Source: Candidatus Poseidonia sp.
GTDB lineage: Archaea; Thermoplasmatota; Poseidoniia; Poseidoniales; Poseidoniaceae
DNA length: 32,824 nucleotides
Assembly: GCA_022426155.1 (NCBI GenBank)
Contig: JAKMEE010000040.1
Coordinates: forward strand, 1 to 32,824
Direction of reading: 5' to 3'
Shown one piece after another: positions 1-9,026 of this stretch (within the stretch, counting starts at the first letter, position 1; each line of letters starts with the position of its first letter). Both the position numbers and the translations under genes were made by a program. The notes beneath the pieces are model-generated. The model was not told the origin of the DNA. It did not search any database and saw nothing but the letters and a program-made list of their open reading frames with translations.

Positions 1-126
1 CGAGTGGGTTTGCTGAAAGTTGATGACCAACTGGAGCGCCGACCTGTTGCAATCCTGCAGACTGCCCATCTGATGCGCAGTTTCAGAAGAAATCCGCTGG
101 GGGGGGTTCAAATCCCTCTGCTCCCA
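1..126 (+). tRNA. tRNA-Trp, 3' part (intron remainder plus 3' exon), 5' exon outside window
   Basis: The right end has a clear tRNA 3' half: anticodon-stem strand TCCGC (93-97), four-base variable loop TGGG (98-101), T stem GGGGG (102-106), T loop TTCAAAT, T stem CCCTC (114-118), acceptor strand TGCTCCC (119-125) and discriminator A (126). CCA is not encoded. The layout, with A38, U39 and a four-base variable loop, matches archaeal tRNA-Trp. Bases 1-91 would be the 3' part of an intron inserted after position 37. The Trp identity rests on the element CTGGAG at 31-36, antisense to a Trp anticodon loop CUCCAG, as in haloarchaeal pre-tRNA-Trp introns. The anticodon itself lies outside the window, so identity is inferred. 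Confidence 0.68.
14..87 (+). ncRNA. box C/D-like guide RNA inside the tRNA-Trp intron
   Basis: A C-box-like TTGATGA (20-26), a D'-like CCGA (39-42) and a D-box CTGA (70-73) are present. Flanking CTGAAA (13-18) and TTTCAG (81-86) can pair as a closing stem. The fifth base upstream of the D'-like box is G34, inside CTGGAG. It would pair with C34 of a tRNA-Trp anticodon loop, which is the geometry for 2'-O-methylation of C34. The second guide (upstream of CTGA) shows no match to the visible 3' exon, so a U39 guide as in Haloferax was not confirmed. The C' box is weak. Confidence 0.5.
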
Positions 127-132
127 CCTTCT

Positions 133-171
133 TTCACACGCACAATGCATACGTTCATGCGAGGGTGTGAA
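133..171 (+). other. interrupted inverted repeat between tRNA and protease gene
   Basis: TTCACAC (133-139) pairs with GTGTGAA (165-171). Inside it GCAT (147-150) pairs with ATGC (157-160). No T run follows, so a role as terminator is uncertain. It may instead be a leader hairpin of the protease gene or a tRNA processing feature. Confidence 0.3.
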
Positions 172-194
172 TTCCGAAGAATGAGGTTGATTCC

Positions 195-2378
195 ATGCGC
201 CGTTTAATCGCCCTTTTGATGTTCGCTTTGATGTTGGGGCCTGTCACAGGTTCTTTGGTTGTAAAATCCACCCCTCTCGAGGCTGTTTCTCTGGACGAGG
301 AGGGCCTGCAGTGGATGCCTGGAGGTTACACTCTTGATATCCCTGAGCAAACCATTGGCGAGTGGGTTGGTGATGATACCCCTTGGTGGGAGAGCACCAC
401 GCTCGATGAGAACCGCAACCGCATCCATGATTCTCTTGAAACCCTTGATGGTCCTGCAGGAATTGGTGTCTCATACAGCACCGATGTGACTGCATCACAT
501 CTGAATCAACTCACAGCACTTGGTTTCGAGGTTGTTGATGTGATTGAAGCGGTTGACGCAGTTCTCCTGGGAATGATTGAGGCTGAAGCTTCCTCGACCT
601 TGGCGGGTTTGGACGATGTTATCATGGTTGAACGCTACGGGCAGGTTGTTTTGTGGGGTGACGTGCAAACGCCAGCCGTCAAGGCTTCAAATTCTTCTTT
701 CTACCCAGTTGGGGCTTGGGACTTGGGTGTTTCGGGGGCTGACGTCAACATCGCCATGGTCGATACTGGAGTGGACAACGAACACCCTGGATTAAGCGAG
801 AAGTTCATTGCGGGATACGATGCTGTCTGCTATCTCCATACCGACCCAACCTGCTCTTTGGGTGGTGCCCGTGAAACCGATGGAACGTTTGACCCCGATG
901 ATGGTAATCAGCACGGAACAGCCTGCATGGGCATGGCTGCAGCAACAGGAATGGATGCATCAGGCACGCAAACCGAGTTCTATGGTTCAGCACCTGATGC
1001 TGATCTCATCGATGTTCGCATTGGAACCGATGCTGGAGCGGGGCCCTTTGAGAATTATTTGCTCTCGCAGGAATTTTATGAGTCTGCGATGAATGGATTG
1101 CAATGGATTATCGACAACAAAGATACAGCATGGGAGGGGGCCGATGAAGCAAATTACGGAATTGACATCATCTCTCTTTCTTGGGGAATCACCTCTCATG
1201 AAGGCGGAGGGTCAGATGGCGAAGACATGCACAGTCGAATTCTCAACGAAGCCATGGAAGCGGGCATTGTTGTGAGTGTGGCCGCTGGAAACGACGGGCC
1301 CAGCAACGACGGTTTGTCTGGCATGGGCTCATCCAGCCTTTCAATCACCGTTGGGGCAACTGACGATATTAACACCGTTGACCGTGAAGACGACACCATC
1401 GCTTCCTACTCATCCCGTGGTCCTCGCCGAGACAACGGGGACGGCAATCCATTGGACGAACTCAAGCCAGAGGTCACAGCACCTGGAACGAACATCGTCC
1501 AAGCTGAAGGATGTGTCACTTCAGGTTCATGCATCAATCTCCTTGGCGGTGATGCTTCCGAAAACGGCTATACCGGTCGCGGTTCAGGAACATCCTACGC
1601 CACACCTGCGGTCTCGGGTATCCTTGCGTTGATGATTGAAGCTAACCCTGACCTTTCACCAGCAGAGATGAAAGAGATTCTCAAACTCACGGCAGAGCGA
1701 CGTGGCGAACCCACACAACCCGATGTTGACCCGTTTTGGAATCGTGATTTCGGTTGGGGAATGGTTGACGCCCTCGCTGCGGTAGAGATGGCGTTTTTCC
1801 TCTCCGAAAACAATCTTACTGGTGCCGTGGATGTAAATTCTCAAGTTCACATCACGAACGCTTCCTTCAACAGCACGAGCGGGTTGTTCGAAGTGAGAGG
1901 AATGGCGTGGGGTCAGAGTGGCAGCATTTCAGCAGTTGAGGGTCGATTTGGCTCCTCTCAGTGGATGCAGGCAACCTACCAATCTGTTGAGGGTGGTCTC
2001 GCTGCCCTTGAGCGCATGGATTGGGTCATGGCCTTTGACCTCAACGAACTACCTGCGGGTGAACAACGACTTGAGATTCGAGCGCTCAACGAAGAAGGGC
2101 AACCCTCGTTGCCAGTCTTTGCAACAATGACTGGAACAGGAGATTCATCCAGTTCAATGGGAGGATTCTCAGCAGCACAATTACGGTTCCTCGGACTTGC
2201 CCTCATTGTGCTCTTTGTAGCAGGCGTGATGTTCAATGCTCGTACCATACCACCCGTTGTATTGGTTCAGAATGAAGAAAAGGACTACACAGATGTTGTG
2301 ATGGATGCAGAACTTGTCATCACTCCTGAGGTGAAGAAACAATCGAAGACCAAAGGAAGAAAACCTCCCTCGGATTGA
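195..2378 (+). CDS. membrane-anchored subtilisin-like (S8 family) serine protease
   Basis: This is a 727-residue secreted protease. It begins with a signal peptide (about residues 1-22, hydrophobic LIALLMFALMLGPVTG). The catalytic triad of peptidase family S8 is visible: Asp190 in VDTGVD, His240 in NQHGTA and Ser467 in GSGTSYATP. Asn366 in AAGND fits the oxyanion-hole Asn. Residues 80-150 look like a prodomain. About 130 residues after the catalytic domain form a possible beta-rich C-terminal domain. A single membrane helix (about 664-680) is followed by a charged cytoplasmic tail rich in Lys. It is probably exported by Sec, anchored at the cell surface and used for protein degradation. The start is supported by the signal peptide and by GAGGTTGAT upstream. 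The precise substrate cannot be told. Confidence 0.93.
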   Translation: MRRLIALLMFALMLGPVTGSLVVKSTPLEAVSLDEEGLQWMPGGYTLDIPEQTIGEWVGDDTPWWESTTLDENRNRIHDSLETLDGPAGIGVSYSTDVTASHLNQLTALGFEVVDVIEAVDAVLLGMIEAEASSTLAGLDDVIMVERYGQVVLWGDVQTPAVKASNSSFYPVGAWDLGVSGADVNIAMVDTGVDNEHPGLSEKFIAGYDAVCYLHTDPTCSLGGARETDGTFDPDDGNQHGTACMGMAAATGMDASGTQTEFYGSAPDADLIDVRIGTDAGAGPFENYLLSQEFYESAMNGLQWIIDNKDTAWEGADEANYGIDIISLSWGITSHEGGGSDGEDMHSRILNEAMEAGIVVSVAAGNDGPSNDGLSGMGSSSLSITVGATDDINTVDREDDTIASYSSRGPRRDNGDGNPLDELKPEVTAPGTNIVQAEGCVTSGSCINLLGGDASENGYTGRGSGTSYATPAVSGILALMIEANPDLSPAEMKEILKLTAERRGEPTQPDVDPFWNRDFGWGMVDALAAVEMAFFLSENNLTGAVDVNSQVHITNASFNSTSGLFEVRGMAWGQSGSISAVEGRFGSSQWMQATYQSVEGGLAALERMDWVMAFDLNELPAGEQRLEIRALNEEGQPSLPVFATMTGTGDSSSSMGGFSAAQLRFLGLALIVLFVAGVMFNARTIPPVVLVQNEEKDYTDVVMDAELVITPEVKKQSKTKGRKPPSD

Positions 2379-2403
2379 AAAGGAAACTCGGAGTGCGAAC
2401 ATC

Positions 2404-3555
2404 ATGAGCCAATTTAGTGACCGAGCTATGGCCATCCAACCCACAGGGGTCAGGAAGATGTTTGACCTTGCAGGGGACGATGTCATTTCCTTTGGCCTTG
2501 GTGAACCTGATTTCCAACCTCCTCAAGTTGCCATTGATGCCTTCTACCAAGCCATGAATGACGGTCACAACAAGTATACGACCACAGCAGGGCTCCCCGC
2601 TCTTCGACGAAAAATCGCAGAATCCTGGTCTCCTTATTTAGAAGGAATGACAGAGGACAATGTCTGCATGACCATGTCGGGAACCAATGCTCTGCTCAAT
2701 CTCTTCATGACACTCATCAACCCAGGAAAGAACATTCTCTTGCCAGAACCCTACTTCCCTCTCTACGGGCCTGATGCGACGTTAGTTGGTGGCGAAGCAA
2801 AATATTACCCTTGTTTGTTTGAGCATGAATTTATTCCTCAAATTAGCGACTTGGAATCAATGGTGGATCAGAACACTGTGGCCATTCTCTACAACTTCCC
2901 AAGTAATCCAACCGGAGGGACGCTCGACATCCAACAACGTGATGCTTTGCTCGAATTCGCTCAAAAGCACGATCTCTGGATCATCTCCGATGAAGTTTAT
3001 GACCGCATAGTCTTCGATGAGGAACACGTTTCCTTCATGGGCACGGGCCATGATAAAACCCTCATCGTCAATTCCTTTTCCAAAACTTTCGCAATGACCG
3101 GATGGCGAATCGGATACATTATTTCAAGCAACTTGGAAGCGATGAAACAGGTCGTGAAAATTCAGTATTACATTTCAGCCTGTTCCAATGATGCCATGCA
3201 ATATGCTGTACTAGAAGCCATGGAGAAGGCCAATGATTTTCCCTCCATGGTCGCGAAGGAATTTGAACAACGCTGCCACCTCATCGTCAATCGACTCAAT
3301 GCAATGCCTGGGGTTCAGTGCCATCGCCCCAAAGGCGCCATCTACGTATTCCCGAAGGTCGATGTGCCCGGAATGAACTCAGAGGAAGTCGCCCTTGAAT
3401 TGTTGAAGGATGGAGTCTTATGCTCTCCAGGCAGTGCCTTTGGTCCATCAGGTGAAGGGCACCTCCGATTCGCTTACACCATCAGTCTCGAAGACATTGC
3501 TCGAGGCATGGACAAGGTCGAAGGAACGTTGAAACGCCTCCAAAGCAATGCATGA
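2404..3555 (+). CDS. class I/II PLP-dependent aminotransferase (aspartate aminotransferase-like)
   Basis: A 383-residue fold-type I aminotransferase of usual family length. Visible motifs are GLGEPDF near residue 31 (substrate pocket), NFPSNPTGG (164-172, with the Asn contacting PLP), SDEVYD (195-200, with Asp196 pairing the pyridine nitrogen), SFSKTFAMTGWRIGY (224-238, with Lys227 as the Schiff-base lysine) and Arg355 in HLRFAY, which binds the substrate carboxylate. It transfers an amino group between an amino acid and a 2-oxoacid in the cytoplasm. The exact substrate (aspartate, alanine or aromatic) cannot be fixed from motifs. GGAGTG lies just before the ATG. It sits 25 bases after the protease gene and 9 bases before the next gene, which suggests cotranscription. 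Confidence 0.93.
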   Translation: MSQFSDRAMAIQPTGVRKMFDLAGDDVISFGLGEPDFQPPQVAIDAFYQAMNDGHNKYTTTAGLPALRRKIAESWSPYLEGMTEDNVCMTMSGTNALLNLFMTLINPGKNILLPEPYFPLYGPDATLVGGEAKYYPCLFEHEFIPQISDLESMVDQNTVAILYNFPSNPTGGTLDIQQRDALLEFAQKHDLWIISDEVYDRIVFDEEHVSFMGTGHDKTLIVNSFSKTFAMTGWRIGYIISSNLEAMKQVVKIQYYISACSNDAMQYAVLEAMEKANDFPSMVAKEFEQRCHLIVNRLNAMPGVQCHRPKGAIYVFPKVDVPGMNSEEVALELLKDGVLCSPGSAFGPSGEGHLRFAYTISLEDIARGMDKVEGTLKRLQSNA

Positions 3556-3564
3556 GGGTTCATC

Positions 3565-4167
3565 ATGGGTTGGACAGGCGTCGTCGGGATGTTTGTGCTG
3601 GGGGCTCTCATTGGCCATATTGGTCCAAGAATCCCTACATTGATGATGAGTCGGGCGAAAGGATTCAACACTCGTTTCGCCCCTCACCCCGACCCGATCA
3701 CCCTTTCTCCTTACCTGACGCAACGTGTTCTTCATCTACGAACTTTTTACTGGTTGAGCCTCGCTATCGCCATCATTCCGCTTGTATTTGGCGCCATCAG
3801 CCTTCGTTGGGGTTCAGCATCCTTCGGTTTTGGTTTGTGGGTTGCTGCAAGTTGGACTGTGCTTTCTCGTCTTCAAAATCTCGTTGGGGAGCGTGGAGCC
3901 CCGTGGACTCTTGACCTCGCCCGGACATTGCAGAAGGTCATGAATGAGGCAGATTCACACACTGCCTGCTGCACCATGCCAGTGCCCGTTTGGGACCTTC
4001 AAGCGATCAATTGTACCTCGTGTGGAGCGGTTCTGGTTCCACTTGCCCGTCCCGATTTGGGAAGGTCGCGAAGTGATGGGAGATTCAAAGGAACTCTCCG
4101 GTTGTTGATCACCGATGGCTACCCGATGCTACCTGCCTTGACTGTAGATGCAACCTCGGAAGAATAG
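3565..4167 (+). CDS. small membrane protein with a cysteine-paired C-terminal region, unknown function
   Basis: I do not recognise this 200-residue protein. Three hydrophobic segments are visible (about residues 4-20, 61-78 and 83-100). A soluble C-terminal region carries Cys135-Cys136 and Cys150-x2-Cys153-Gly, which could form a small zinc-ribbon-like site, though this is inference only. The start ATG is preceded by TGAGGGTTCATC, in which the stop codon of the aminotransferase gene is part of the ribosome binding site. This supports both the start and translational coupling. The next gene also encodes a multi-helix membrane protein, so the two may act together. Confidence 0.75.
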   Translation: MGWTGVVGMFVLGALIGHIGPRIPTLMMSRAKGFNTRFAPHPDPITLSPYLTQRVLHLRTFYWLSLAIAIIPLVFGAISLRWGSASFGFGLWVAASWTVLSRLQNLVGERGAPWTLDLARTLQKVMNEADSHTACCTMPVPVWDLQAINCTSCGAVLVPLARPDLGRSRSDGRFKGTLRLLITDGYPMLPALTVDATSEE

Positions 4168-4207
4168 GGGTATCATCAATTCCAAGAGGGCAACCTTTGA
4201 GGTTCCC

Positions 4208-5485
4208 ATGCTGAAAGGCAAGTATATGACGAGGCAGCCAGACACTGGTTCTTTGGCCGCACGCCTCGGATTGACTGGAGCTTTGGTCGGACAAATTTTC
4301 GTTACGCCACTTGCTGCCTTTGGACTCACATATTTGCTCGTCATCGATCTCAAGGGCTTCCAAGAATTCAACGCTGCCATTGAAATCTCTATGATCCCCT
4401 GGATTGGGCTTGCATCTCTGTTTTATGGCATGTTAGCACTTATTCTTGCTCTGTCCATGGGGGGTTTTTCACCTCCTACTGTCGTGAACCGAGGTGGATG
4501 GAGATTGGCTGCAGGATTGACTCGTAATCCAGGGAGCTCGTCACACATTCAGGCCGCTCGGTCACGGTATGCAAATTCCCCACACGGTCAACTTACAGTG
4601 CTTGTTCACGAACGCTACATCGCAGGTCACGCCCTGTGGAACATTCGAGGGTCACTCGTCTTGCTCGCGATTCCATTCCAAGTATTATTAGCAACTATTC
4701 CTCTTGCCTTAGTCCTCATCATTCCATCGGACATTATTCACCAAAACCGACAATTGGAACTCGCTCTCATTCTCTATGCCGTATGTTTGTTTATTTCCAT
4801 TCGATTGTTTCCAACCATCGCTAAGCGCTACATTACCTTTGCATCCATTCTCCGACGCCTTCTTGGTTCGACGGTTCGCATTACATTTTTGCTGCCTGTC
4901 ATTTTGTTGTGGTCCATGGGCCAATTAGCGACCTGGATCGTTCAAATGTGGATGGGAGAGGACCAATCTTTGAACATTCAATTTGAGAAGGAGCTGTTTG
5001 AATCAATGATTTCAGCCAGCCCCATTCCTGAAACATCCTTCCTCAATTTGCTCACGGCTTTGGCAGTGATGCCAATGGCCGCTTTCACCACCTTGGCAGT
5101 TCTTGGAGGTGGGTCAGGTACACCACCCGAGTGGATGGTCCTAGGGTCAACTGCCCCGGGGGAACCTTCTCCTGATGATTCGGTTGATTCCGTCGTTCAA
5201 TCACAAGTGTTGCTCACCACTTCCGATGTGATACTGCCGGCTCAAACATACACACCTGCAATGGTTCAACAGGTCGTTGATCATTCTATTCAAACCTTTG
5301 AAGAAGCCCCGCAACAACTCATCGAAAGCACGGATTCACCGCCGATGCATCAGGCGACAGAATCCATGGAATTGGACCGAGAATTCCTCGGTTCAATTGA
5401 GGCGGCAGGTTCTCAAAAACAGGTTGCACCTCATGATGAACCCGTCATCAAGGGTTTCCACTTGGAGGACCGAGAAAACCCCTGA
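4208..5485 (+). CDS. six-helix membrane protein with long C-terminal tail, unknown function
   Basis: The reading frame is open from 4148, but ATG at 4208 is preferred because TTGAGGTTCCC lies directly before it, giving 425 residues. Six hydrophobic segments can be seen (about 24-46, 63-85, 147-172, 183-200, 224-246 and 278-300). They are followed by about 125 residues of polar, acidic and Gln-rich sequence that looks disordered. No catalytic or binding motif was recognised. Its position between another small membrane protein and a giant surface protein suggests a cell-envelope role, but that is only a guess from context. Confidence 0.78.
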   Translation: MLKGKYMTRQPDTGSLAARLGLTGALVGQIFVTPLAAFGLTYLLVIDLKGFQEFNAAIEISMIPWIGLASLFYGMLALILALSMGGFSPPTVVNRGGWRLAAGLTRNPGSSSHIQAARSRYANSPHGQLTVLVHERYIAGHALWNIRGSLVLLAIPFQVLLATIPLALVLIIPSDIIHQNRQLELALILYAVCLFISIRLFPTIAKRYITFASILRRLLGSTVRITFLLPVILLWSMGQLATWIVQMWMGEDQSLNIQFEKELFESMISASPIPETSFLNLLTALAVMPMAAFTTLAVLGGGSGTPPEWMVLGSTAPGEPSPDDSVDSVVQSQVLLTTSDVILPAQTYTPAMVQQVVDHSIQTFEEAPQQLIESTDSPPMHQATESMELDREFLGSIEAAGSQKQVAPHDEPVIKGFHLEDRENP

Positions 5486-5555
5486 TGCTCCATCAATGTT
5501 CGGAACCACGGAAAGGCGACCTTCTTATGCTCAACCCTGTTCGGTTGAAGTGTTG

Positions 5556-8500
5556 ATGAACATGCGTAGGGTTTCTCTGTTTACGATTGTAACACTGTTG
5601 ATGCTTCAAACAGTTGCTATGAATTTGACCGTTCCCGCGCAAGCTGCAGCTGGTCGCGGTGGTGGCGATGATGATTATGCGGCCACAGCCATCGTCTTGG
5701 GCAATGCCTCAGCCCCTGCTTCAGAATGGATTCAAGCTGACGGTAGCGTGATGCAATATATCTACATGGACGAGCCCATTGAAGTTAAAATGACAGTGCA
5801 GCGTCTTGGTACTGGATTCACTGGTGAATCTGCACCAGCCACCCTCGAAATTGTCCATCCTATTGGCTTCGTGATGCAGACGTTCAACTGGAATACTGCT
5901 CCAATCGTTGGAGGTCAAAGTGATAACAATATCTTTGAGTGGACCCCCGACGCAGCTCACTCCATTCTCAACACGTCAACCAACGACCTTGAGGGCGGCT
6001 TGATCCTTCGAGCTACCGTACATTTCCCAGATGATGACCGCAACACCAACGATGTGTTCGAGAAGACCGTTCCCGTTGCAGTATCATCCGATCCATTTGA
6101 CGGAACCGCTTCCAGTCTGGACCCCACTTTCTTCTCTGGAAAGTATCCTGCTAATGGAGGCGATGCCTTTGACACTGGTTCTTGGCAAGTTGGAACAGGT
6201 TCGAGCGCTGAAGGAACCAAACATTGGCGCCACTCCTCCCCTGGTAGCAATTATCCCTCGGGCGCAGAAGCAACTCGTTTAGTGGCAGGGCAGTACATGA
6301 GCGGACAAAGTTGCCCCGTTGAAACCCAACTTGATCCTGGATTGACTCAAACATACCAGACTTACATTTGCCGCCGACTCTTCTTCTCTGGCGAATTTGT
6401 TTCCAGCCAATTCCACATCCAAGCATGGGGTAGTATGGCAGCAGGTGACGCTGTTTCTCTTGAACTATGGCGTGGTTCAGGAAATCTTGGGGATGCCATG
6501 GAGTCCATCTCATGGGATATCGCACAGGGTAATCCAAGCCAAGCCACCGACCAGTGGACCAATGTTTCTTGGGACCCCCAAACCACCTGGGAACAAATCC
6601 CAGGCCTTGCCTTCCCTGAAATCTTCCTCGGCGGCAATTCCTATTCCTATGGTTTGCTCTTCACTTCAGATTCAAGCGGTGCGAGTGAAGGATTCCACGT
6701 TGACGATTTCGTGCATTTCGGTGTGAGCAAGGTTTCCGACTATACCCTTGATTTGCAGTGTGATAATCCCTCCAGCGGTTATACCGTCGCTCCTAATCAG
6801 ATGGCTATTTTGGAATGCACAATGACCAATAACGGCTACTCTCCTGCGACCGTTCGTATCGAAACGAATGTGACCAACGATTCGTGGATGGCGCCCTACC
6901 CTGTCATCCGTATGGACATTGAGGGTAGCAATAACCACGGCACGAATGTCATCATTCCTCCAATAGGTGCTGGAGCGACCGTCGAGTTCTGGGTCAACCT
7001 TACTGTCCCTGCTGGAGCCGATGTCCAACAACAGACTTGGGAACTTTGGTTCACCGATGCGAGCAGCGCTCAACTCGGTGAAAAGGGACGATTTACCATG
7101 GATCTCGCCGTCAGTGAACAATACGGTGTGGCTTTGACCTCAACGGTTGGCTTGGAGGCTGCGGACATTGGTCCAGGTGAATATGGCCTGGTTGAGTTCC
7201 GATTGCAAAATACTGGTAACAAAGACGCTGCCTTCAACCTTGCAACATCCTATTCAGAGGATACGGGATGGGCGGCTGTCATTCAGAATGAGACCGGTGT
7301 GATTCAGCAGAATCCGCTTTCCATGTTCAAAGGAGAAGCCCGAAACCTTGTTCTCAACATTTCCGCACCAACCGATGCATCACCTGGAACGGTATCATTC
7401 AATCTCCGTGCAACTTGCCCTTCATGTAACACACCACTGTATGGGACGGATGTTCTGGTCCGTAATATCGAAGTGCCAGTCCTTCGAGATGTTCATCTTG
7501 AAACCGATGAATACACTATCACAGGGGCTGCGAACGGAAACTCCAAGGTTGTATACATCTCCATCTTCAACCTTGGAAACGATGACGAACAATTCAATCT
7601 CTCACTCTCCCAAAACAATTGGCGCTTGGAAGCTGCACTGGCTGCAGAACAAACTCCAACCATGGATGCTTGGGATGGTGAAAGTACCATCGTTCTCAAC
7701 CTGCCCATGCCCATTGGATTATCACCAGGCATCTACAATGTCAAGGTGACTGCCACTAGCGTGGATGATTCTTCAGTGAAAGGCTCCATTGATATCTCTG
7801 TGGAAATTCTGGACACTGCAGCAACTTATGTTTCAGACGAAGACCCTGGTCAATCCTACATCCCTGGAGACCTCCCTCAAACCATGTCCTTTGAAGTCCG
7901 CAATGATGGAAACAGCATTGATAGTTTTGCCATGAGTATGGAATTACCAAATGGCATGCAAGCCTCCTTCACCAACCTCATGGGTGATTCAACACCAGAA
8001 ATTGAGATTGGTGCAAGTTTCAACGTGACAGTGGAATTCTCTTTCCTTGATGGAGCAGAAGGCCAATTAACCTTGCAAATCACCGCTACTAGCAATTCAG
8101 ATGATGCAGTGAGCGCCACGGGACAAGCCACGTATTTGGTTGGGTCTCAGAACTGGTTGAAGATCTATGCTATCCAACCCATTAGCATCAACGAAGAAGG
8201 AGATTACGAAGTGCTTGTCCGTGTTAAGAATCAATACACTGACGCTCAAGTTGTAGTCATGGAACTTGACGATGGCGAAACCAAATCATGGTTCCAAACA
8301 AAGATATCAAGCAACGACCGCAACTTCGTTCTTGCTGTGAACGAAGAACGTGAAGTGACCATAACGGTCGATGTATCGGCTACCACCTTGTCCAATCTTG
8401 GAATGAATGAGTTGACGACCAATCTCACAGTTTGGGCTCGTTCAGATACCGTGAGTGACGCTGCTGATGCCACAATGCAAGTGACACTTGTCAAATCCTC

Positions 8501-8957
8501 TTCCGATGACCAAGGCGATGCAGCCTCTTCCGAAGACGGCCTTCAACTCGATGTGATCGGTCTTTGGGCTGTCTTCATCCTTGTGATCGTCGCTGGTGTG
8601 TTCATGCTCATGTCCATTCTTAATGTGGAAGAGGAAGATGACGAATATGCAAATTGGGGAGAAGACGGGTATGAAGACAGTCTCTCTGCAACCTACGGTG
8701 CCGTCGCAGCGGCTCCCTCAGTTCCGACGAGCATGCCATCGCCAGAACCCATGGCTTCCCCTTCGGTTGTTCAGAACATTACTTACAACATCTCTGATAG
8801 TGCGGTTTCCGGTGACTTTTCCGCAACTGCGCCTGTTGCCGCTCCAGCTGTTGCTGAAGCCCCTCCATTGCCTGATGGTGGGCTTCCTGCTGGCTGGACA
8901 ATGGAGCAATGGAATGTCTACGGCCAACAATGGCTTGAGCAAAACGGTCAGGCTTGA
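5556..8957 (+). CDS. large secreted surface protein with repeated beta-sandwich domains and C-terminal membrane anchor
   Basis: The frame is open from 5277, but ATG at 5556 (or 5562) gives a standard signal peptide ([17 protein letters not shown] then APAQ-like cleavage region VPAQAAAG), so 1133 residues are predicted. Residues about 190-390 look like a jelly-roll or MAM-like domain. Roughly 400-980 contain several repeats of the NEW3/CARDB type, recognisable from phrases such as [27 protein letters not shown] and [15 protein letters not shown] membrane helix (about 995-1020) is followed by an acidic, then Ala/Pro-rich, cytoplasmic tail ending in the compact motif [20 protein letters not shown]. 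The protein is probably anchored in the membrane with a long extracellular stalk for adhesion or envelope structure. The ligand is unknown. Confidence 0.85.
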   Translation: MNMRRVSLFTIVTLLMLQTVAMNLTVPAQAAAGRGGGDDDYAATAIVLGNASAPASEWIQADGSVMQYIYMDEPIEVKMTVQRLGTGFTGESAPATLEIVHPIGFVMQTFNWNTAPIVGGQSDNNIFEWTPDAAHSILNTSTNDLEGGLILRATVHFPDDDRNTNDVFEKTVPVAVSSDPFDGTASSLDPTFFSGKYPANGGDAFDTGSWQVGTGSSAEGTKHWRHSSPGSNYPSGAEATRLVAGQYMSGQSCPVETQLDPGLTQTYQTYICRRLFFSGEFVSSQFHIQAWGSMAAGDAVSLELWRGSGNLGDAMESISWDIAQGNPSQATDQWTNVSWDPQTTWEQIPGLAFPEIFLGGNSYSYGLLFTSDSSGASEGFHVDDFVHFGVSKVSDYTLDLQCDNPSSGYTVAPNQMAILECTMTNNGYSPATVRIETNVTNDSWMAPYPVIRMDIEGSNNHGTNVIIPPIGAGATVEFWVNLTVPAGADVQQQTWELWFTDASSAQLGEKGRFTMDLAVSEQYGVALTSTVGLEAADIGPGEYGLVEFRLQNTGNKDAAFNLATSYSEDTGWAAVIQNETGVIQQNPLSMFKGEARNLVLNISAPTDASPGTVSFNLRATCPSCNTPLYGTDVLVRNIEVPVLRDVHLETDEYTITGAANGNSKVVYISIFNLGNDDEQFNLSLSQNNWRLEAALAAEQTPTMDAWDGESTIVLNLPMPIGLSPGIYNVKVTATSVDDSSVKGSIDISVEILDTAATYVSDEDPGQSYIPGDLPQTMSFEVRNDGNSIDSFAMSMELPNGMQASFTNLMGDSTPEIEIGASFNVTVEFSFLDGAEGQLTLQITATSNSDDAVSATGQATYLVGSQNWLKIYAIQPISINEEGDYEVLVRVKNQYTDAQVVVMELDDGETKSWFQTKISSNDRNFVLAVNEEREVTITVDVSATTLSNLGMNELTTNLTVWARSDTVSDAADATMQVTLVKSSSDDQGDAASSEDGLQLDVIGLWAVFILVIVAGVFMLMSILNVEEEDDEYANWGEDGYEDSLSATYGAVAAAPSVPTSMPSPEPMASPSVVQNITYNISDSAVSGDFSATAPVAAPAVAEAPPLPDGGLPAGWTMEQWNVYGQQWLEQNGQA

Positions 8958-9026
8958 GCCGAACCTTTGTCAAGCGTAGGGTTCAAGACACAGCGGCCCT
9001 CGCCACAACCGTAGGAGGACTTTCTC

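Noticed and set aside
5277-5555. Upstream extension of the surface protein frame by 93 codons
   Set aside because: It mostly overlaps the preceding membrane-protein gene in another frame and would place residues before a good signal peptide.
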